IMG/VR virus record: IMGVR_UViG_3300018420_002445
Location: 1-64,000 of that record
Direction: 5' to 3' (one strand)
Source: a virus
Length of the DNA: 64,000 nt
The position numbers and the translations under genes are program-made. Positions 45,801-54,800 of the stretch are shown one piece after another. A model generated the notes under the pieces. That model had not been told where the DNA came from. It saw only the letters and a program-made list of their open reading frames with translations, and ran no database searches. Position 1 is the first letter of the stretch; each line of letters starts with the position of its first letter.

Positions 45801-48800
45801 TGTTATATTGTCCTACAGGGTTAGTTGTAGGTAACCACCAATTAACATACTGCCAATAATCTGCTGTGTCGTAAAATTCTCCAGTAGCAAATAAGTATGT
45901 TGCATCTTGTCTTGTTTCTGAAATTGGATATTCAGCAAGAACTTTGTTTGCATATTCTAAATAATTTTTTAACCCTAAGAATCTACTAAAGAAGAAACTT
46001 TGTCTTGGACGTGCTAATACTCCTGACTGCACTGCTTTTGGTAAATATGGATTAGGTACAACTTCACCCACTTCATCTACACCCGATAATGAATCTAGTA
46101 AACGATCATAAAGACCTTCTGGTCTGTTAGTTGAAGTTTGTGGACCGAATTTAGGTAGACCCGGTAAGAAATCATCTGGCTCACCGGCTTTAATTAAATT
46201 AAATTCTTGGTGTGAAGGATCGTCATTGTTTCCTTCTGCATATCCTATATGGAATACACTATCAGTTGTGTTTATATAAGGTTGTGTATTATATAAAGCA
46301 AACGTATTTTGTAATAAAGGTGCAAAGTATGCGATGCCGGATCTAGTAGGATTAGCAATGTATGTTTGCAATGTAGCATCACTTAATGTTTTGCCTATAG
46401 ATGTTTCTACTACATTTGTATTGCGTACCCAGAAATAGTAACAAGGTTGAACAGTGTTGGTTGCATTAATATCTGTTTCAACACTATACTTTGTATTTGA
46501 TTTCGGTACGCCCGGGCCACGATATTGTGCGGGTGGTCTAGTTGATTTTACCCAAGTATAACATGCAACTTGAGAGCCTGGGAATACTCTACCCCAAAAC
46601 CTAGCATTGTATGCTACATCATTTTGATGATAATTCATCCATCTTACTTTTGATGTATCAAACCAAATATGACCCTTTTGATTTGCACCCCAAGTTAATC
46701 CTGAATTTAGTTCTCCTACAGCACTATTATATGTTGCTGGATCGACACTATTAATATAGTCGATATTTTCTCTGACTGCACCTAATAATTTTTCTTGCAT
46801 CGGATCCATATAATCTAAATTGATTAATGTATCATTTGTTTCTGCACTATAAACTTGTGAATTTTGTATTCTACTGATGTCTACTATAGGGGAAGACTGT
46901 CTATAAAGTGCCCAGTCTTTAGCAGTACCTGAATTTTTAAATAGTGTTATCTGTCCTTCTAAGTCACCGACACTTAAGTTCGGTGTACCAATAATAACTT
47001 GATTGTTAGTAAAGTCTAATGCAGTTGCGTATTGAGGTTCAAAGCCATAATTTTGCTCTTGGCTATTTAAGTTTTGTGCATATATAAACTTGCCAGGATC
47101 AGCAATTGATCCGTTGTAGTTTGCAAGATAATCATACATGTAAAGTGCGCCTGCATTATCCCATGTATCTACCCAACGAGTTGCATTGTTATCAAAAATT
47201 GTATCGTTGTCTAAATTTTCATCATCAATAAAGTCAAACGTAGTTGCTAAAAATCTTGTTGATACTGGCGCAGAAATTACTACTGAATCACTTTCATTAA
47301 ATTTAATTGTGTTACCAAATAATGTTCTGCTTACATTATGAGGTGCAAAGATTGTTTGTGTTTCTGAATATATTTCTAATCCAAGTTCACTGAATGTATT
47401 TGTATTCGGTGCTTGTAATAATAATTTTTCATTTACTAATGCTAAACTTGCATCAATGATTGAAATAATAAGTTTACCATCGGATGCACTTGCAGTTATA
47501 TTTGTAATACCATATTGATTGATAAGATTTGCAACCGTTGTTGCATTGCTACCACTTGCTAACTCTACAAGATAACCATTAATTAGTAGTTTTCTATCGG
47601 CTGTAAGTAAGCAATCACTAGTACCTATGACAGTGCCATATTTGCCTCCGCCATTAGTATATCTATAAACAGTACCGTCTGTTTGTTTTTCGCCGTTGAT
47701 TCTTATTTCACCGGGTGCACCTATTAAAAGTTCACTACCATATGAAGTCATGTCAGAATCATAACCCATAAATGTACCAACTCTTTCATCAGCATATGAC
47801 ACCATTGTCTGTACCCATTGAATATTACGAGTACTAATATTAATAATGTCTCCTGCTCTAATATCACCAAAGTATCTAAAGTCTGATGTACCGCCACCAA
47901 CTGCATAATTGTCGTCATCAACAACTGTGCCATTTACCGAAACTAGTAAAGGTTCTGTTTGTACGTAGATATCAAAGTTAACAGTATCATTCGTAAATGT
48001 TAAAGTAGAAGAACTTGATCTGCTTTCTTTTAATTTAAATGTGTTACCAGAAATATCAGACAAGTAATAGACTTGATTAGGTGTAATTCCTGTATCTCCA
48101 AAATCTCCGCCTTCATTGAATGCTACAGGATCATTATTATTAAATCCTGTCATTGTTGCGTTAGCAGTAATAACACTTGATGCTACTGCACTTGCACTTC
48201 TACTTGTAAACGATGTAGTCCATGCTAATGGATACTGTTGTGGTTGATTGGGTATTGCAGTGTATTGTGATTCTATATTTTGTACTAAACGTGAGTACAC
48301 AAAATTCTTACCCCAATTAACTTTTGAAGTTGGAGAAGGGGTATTAGGCGCGCCAATCGATATAGTGTCTCCATTGCTATCACAACTTACAGAAAAACCA
48401 AAGTTATCTCCTGCAGTTGCATTAACTGGGGCGAGAGTGCCATCGATATCACTTAACGCCTCATATGAAATTTGATTTGCTGTACCGGTGCCTGTTCCTA
48501 CGCCAGTTGCATTAAAAATTATTCCTACTTTGTTTTCTACAGCACCTATTGCTGTAAAGTCAGTTGTTCCTACAGCAGTAATTTCATATGTTTCACCTAT
48601 ATTAAAGTACCCTGCAGTTAAAGGTATGCGTTGTCTTCCATATACTTGTACTGAATTATTACTAGGGTTACCAGCAAAAATAAAGTTTTGATCATTACTG
48701 ATTGCAAGACTTGTACCTGAACTAAATGTTGCTGTAAAAGATTGCAACTCTAAGATGTCATCAGTTAATACAGAATCATTTAAAGTATAAATTCTAAGTG

Positions 48801-51800
48801 TTGATGTAGTTAATGATGTTTCGGGTTCACTAATAACAAATAAATTATCAGAGTATGCAATTGCTGTACCGAATGATGCAGACTCTGTTAAAAGACTTCC
48901 GGTGTCTTCATCAAATGCATTTGTTTGAGGATTTAAACCATAACGATAAACTTTACCTGCGGCTGAGTCTCCTATTAAATAACCCATTCTTGGAGTGTAT
49001 GCTACCGAACTACCGAACTCTTGTCCATCAGTACGATTTAAATTGTTTGTTAAACTATAATTAATTGATTTACGATATACTCCCCAATCGCCATCACTTG
49101 CTTCGTCTACCCAAACAGTATTTTTTGAAAACTCTGCTTCAAGTAAATCTAAATCTACAATTTCTCCTGGCTTTGATACACGTTGATCAACAAATGTCAA
49201 TCCTAATCCAGATGCATTAATTGGAAACGTTGATGCATTTTCTAAATCTAATGTTAAGTTAATTATAATTTGATTATTATTAGGAACCTTAGTTACAATA
49301 TAATATCCATTAACATTTGGTGATACTTCTATAAATGCTACTGCATCTAATACCGACAAGCCATGTCTTTGTCTAAATGTAACTGTAGTCGTATTGTCAT
49401 TATTTGGTTGTACTTGTGAAACTTGTCCAACTGGCTTAATTGAATAGACTCTCCAGTGTTCTTTAAAGTTAGCAATCCACATATAATCTCTTACATAAAA
49501 TTGCTGAAGAGGAATACGTCTACCATTAACATTAGTTGCTCTATTACTTAAAGACCTAAAGTCATAAGCGGCCATTTTGACATCGTTATAATTTACAAAA
49601 CCTGCAGTAGGGTAAAGACTTAGTGGGTCTTCACTTTGTAATGTAGATAAAATATTAGGACCTTCAATAGGTCTTGCATAGTTAAATAAATTGTGTACTG
49701 ATACTTCTTGTTGAGAGCCAATTGTTGGCATACCTTCAGTTAAAGATACAATCCCTGGATTACCTGTTAATTTTGCTTGATCTAATTTAAAGTCAACAAA
49801 ATTGTTGTTTAATGTTCCGCCGAACTCTCCAGACAGAATAGCCCAGTTTTCATAAACATCATAATCAATGCCACCAGTAGGTAATTGCGTTCCTTTAAAT
49901 GCTGATACTGCGTTTGTTGTACCTTTAGTTTCAATTAAATTTTTATAAACGTTTACCTGAGTAATATCTGATAAATTTACACTTGCCAAATAATCTCTAG
50001 GTCTAAAGCCAATTAATGAAAATGACAATTGATCAGCATCGTTTTCTAAGTTTGCTTTTGTACTATTATAGTACAGTGTACTTTCATAAGAACGTGTTGC
50101 AGAGTTAGGCAACAAGCCTTTTTGTATGTCATTATAATCTGTTTCTGTCCAGTCAAGTTCTACAAATGTGGCACTTGGTTCGATTGTTTTATTAGCAATA
50201 AAATATTTGTTTTTGTATCTAACAATTTCACCTTTTGCATATTTAAATGCAACTTGCCATTCTTTAATATTATCTTGGTTAAGAATAAAACCAGAAGCAT
50301 TAACTGTGCCATTCCATTCAGCAGTTTTAGTACCGCGTAAGTAAATACGATTCTGTCTTAAGCCTGTTACCAAATTATAAATGACATCATTGAAAACTGT
50401 ATTGTTATCGAATACAATACCATGTTCGATACTAGACATATTGAATTGACCATATCCCATAGTATCGCCTACATTCAAAGTTTTAACTTGGAACTTAGTG
50501 TCTAATCTTTCTATTGCTAAATCTTTAGTTGCAATAGGATACAAGTTTTGATTTAATAAAAAGTTATCTTGTTCGACTGTAAGTGGCTGAACAACAAGAC
50601 TATCTTTTTCAATTTTTAAATTTTGTGCAGACGGATTGACTGTTATAATTGACCCGTTTTCCCAATTAAATTGTGTCCAATAGAGATACTCTCGTATCAT
50701 TGTGTTCCAATTTATTTCTGCACCGTTTTCAATTAAATCAAACTTCATACCCTTACGTTGTAACCAAGCGCCATAACTTGCTAAGAATTGTGAAAGGGCT
50801 TGATATGTATAGAACTGTGTACCGTAAGGGACAATTTTTTCATCTGTTTTGGATTGGGTATAGTCGTTTGCAATTTCAACTACATATTCGTCTACTTCGA
50901 CTTTACTTTTGTTTCCATTACTAATAGGAGTATCGGTAGTAAAGTATGCTTGATCTTGTGAATTACCAAATACTTTCCAACCGTTTGGTACAATTTGAAT
51001 TAGAACACTTGAAAATTTAATTTGATCGTTAGGTTGATTGTCGTGTAACAATACAGCATAACTTTCATCTGGTATCAACAATGATGAATTATCAGAGTTA
51101 GGCGTTGCTTTTTCTACAAAGAATTTTAATAATGTCTTATCACTAAAGCCTGCTAGTCTATAAATTAAACGAACATCTACGTTGTTTAATACTCTTGTAA
51201 TATCTACAGTTGCATCCACGCCTTGTTGTTTTTCAAAATCAACAATCCAGTTTATATAACTTGTTTTTGCGGTACCGTTTCCATAAATATCAATTGCACT
51301 AATGTTTAAATGACTTCGATCATTTACTAGATACTGATTAAATTCTGTGTTAAATTTGTAGTTGTCTAAGTCTGCTCCTAAGTTAAAAAACTGTGAAGGC
51401 TTAGTTAATGCAAATATTCGCATTAAGTCGAACGGATAAGATGAACTTCTTCTGTATGAGAATTCTGCCGGAGCGTCATCTCCTACTTTCCAATCACGTT
51501 GTAGAGTGTTAGAATCATATGCACCTACTAGTGCATCAAACGGAGATAAAAGATCACCATGTTCATCTACAGGAATAATTTTGCTTAAGCCTGGTCGTTT
51601 TAATTCATCAATAGTAATACTTGTTGTTCCACCTGCATTATAAATAATACCTGCTTCGATGTCTCCCCACATAATACCGTTTTCACTTGTGTACGGAGCA
51701 GGTCCATAACGACTAGTCCACCAACTAGGCATTTCAGTAAATCCTAACATTTCCCATGGTGCTATGTTTGGCTGAGATGTTCCATAGAAATATTCATAGA

Positions 51801-54800
51801 TACCTCTCCAATAACCTTGATCAATTGGTGTATTAGTTAGTTTATTTCCTGATTGAAAATAGTTCCAACTAAATTGATTGCTTTTGGTATATCCTGTTTG
51901 TGTTTTATAATCGATTCTATTTTGTCCAGCCCAATTTAAAAACTGTGAACTGTAAATTTTTAAATAGTCTTCAGTCGAATATGTTGACTCTCTAAAGAAT
52001 CCAGGTAGCACTTCATAACGTTCAATAGGAACAAGTGTGCTTAATTTAATATTATTATAAATTCTAGTTTCAAATTCTAATAATGCTTGATCTCTAAAAT
52101 CAGTAAGACCTGTTTCTGGAGTATAATCAATAGTATACAAAGATGTATACGACCCATCATGTCCTCTCAACATATATGTTGGTGTTTGATAATTCGGATC
52201 TAATACTACTTCAGGTTTCCATTTAGGATACATGCCCAATTTACTAGGAGTGTTAGGTACAAAGTTACCATATGTTTGATTGTATTCTTTAATAGTAACA
52301 ACATCACCTGCTTGTAAATCTTTTGTTACTGTCAATGAAGGCGCAGTTGTTGATACAACATAATCTACATCTCTAATCAACTGAGATGTCGTAGTAACGC
52401 CTGAAGTTGTCCTTGTGAGATAAACTAAGACACCTTTATAATTTGCTTTAGTAAAGTCATACGTTTGGGCTAGAGGGTAAATGGACTCTTGCAATGCGTT
52501 TGCAAACGTATATGTATTTGTTTTGTAGGGTGCTTGTGATGGTAACATGTCTGACCAAAAGAAAGAATCTTGTTCAGACTTTGCTGATACCATTTGTTCT
52601 AATGCTGTATCTAAAATATAACTAGGTTCAAATCTACGTTCCCATTCGATATCATTTACAGTTTTTACAAGTTGTTGCTTGTATTGAATATATTGATCAG
52701 AATTGTATTGGAGTGCATTAAACAAATTATGTTCAGACTTACGCAAGAACACACTAGGCAATACCAATGATGCAGAGTTTTGAATAATCTTTGTGCCGTA
52801 CGGCACTAAATTACCTAAGTCTCTTAAATTGTTTGATCCAAAGATTGTACCTTCTGAGTTTGGATTGTTAATAAAGATGTCTTGGTATTGTGATCTAATG
52901 TCACCAATGTCTGCAATTTCTAAATCTGTATTAAAAGGGTTGTTACTTAAATTAATAGGTATACTATAATATGCAGTATCAGATGTTTGATTACTGAGTA
53001 CTAAAATTTGTACAGGTGTATCTACTGTTGGTGCAGTATTTAATTTAATTTTTGTTGTCGTGTCTGTTTCAGTAACTGTGTATGTAGACTCTAATTGATA
53101 CACATTGTTTACATACACTTGTATGCGTGGCCATGAGTCATCAGACTCAGGAATCACAGCAACATCACACGTGAACGAGGCTTCGGACCCTTTACTATAT
53201 TCTAATTCAAATATTTGATACTGAACTGAGGGGGCAAGTGCTGTTTGCCAGCCCAACTCACGTGTTTTGTCAGTCCGTGTAGTATAATTATACACGTAAC
53301 CTGTATTGACTTTTTCAGTTACTGGCGTTGATCCAGTAACATATGAAAAAGAGTCAACATTAAGAGAGCAATCAAAACTAATATCTCCCACATTGTCTAC
53401 TGCCGAGTAACGTAATGGGAAGCCAAGTATAGCATCGTTGACTCCTGTACCTCTACCGTAAGCAAATAGTTTATTACCTAAAAATGATGTGCCTTGATAG
53501 ACTGAAGCATCTCCAAATGATACTCCGTCTTTGTCAAAGATATCAAATTGCGGTGCTTGGTTGACTGTAAGTTTTTGTTGTGCTTCTTCCCATGCTGTTC
53601 CATCAAACCAAAAAGTAGAACCTTGATAATTATATCCTCTGAGTGCTACTGTTTGATCGTCAACTAAACAAAGAGAATCTTCTGCTTCAGTCAAAGTTAT
53701 AACTGGTGTAGATCCAAATGTAATCGTTGAGAAACCAACAACATAAATTTTATTTCTAACTTCTAAATTAGTGTCTGCTGTAAAAACAATTCTTGCACCA
53801 GAGAATAATTCATAATTGTTTACTGTTGTGTCACTACCTACAATTGATACGTTTGTTTGACCAACTACTGTTGAGTTAGCAAACTCAACTGTTAAAACAG
53901 TATTAGTACCAACTTCTTCAATATTGGTAATTTGCGTGTTGTTTGGTAATGCAAAGTTAGAGTCTGTTACATACATATTAACATCAAATGATGTAAAGAT
54001 ATCTGCTGTAGGAATAGTAATCGTTGTGCTGGTTCCTGTAACCCCTGCAATTGTCGCAGTGTAACTTGTATATGTTTCGATGTCAGGATAATATTGTTGT
54101 TTGTTTGCAACTTGATCAAATGCATTTGTTGTTCTTGTATCAATAAAGTCTACTGGTGCTTTGGCATTTGTACCAGCATCAAATAGTTTTAAGTTTGGAT
54201 AAAACTCAATAATCGGACGTTTTGCTTTGTTTGCTCCTGTTGCATAAGTCGTAACAATCGACGGATCTTCATTATAATCAGCAGTTGCATTTATGACATC
54301 AATGTGAAACCATCTATTAGAACGTGACCATGCATTTCTGTTAATAGAGTTTCTACCGATTGTAATATAATCTTGGTCGACAGGAATAAACAATTCTGTA
54401 TCAAAGTTACCAATCGAATATGGCAACGAGTCATAAGGAATATAATTTGTTCCTGTAAAATCCTCAGGTACTGTTAGGTCTGTTGTAGGAATCAAATTAA
54501 TAGATTCGCCAACACCTTGAACATAATATTCACCTGTCAAATATTTTGACGGTACAACGTCTCCGTCAAATTGTACTTTTAATCCGTTTGTAAATACAAC
54601 TTCATTTGTTGATGTAAATGTTTTTTGACCTATAATATCTTCGTCAACGTTTAATGTGTTTGTTAAATTACTTTCAATTAATTTAATTGTACCAACTTTA
54701 TTTGGGTTTGTGCCATCTTGGTAATATAATGTATCTAACAATGCTGAAAGATAAGGTATCTTTGTAATTTCACCACTTAGTGATCTATAAAAATCTAAGC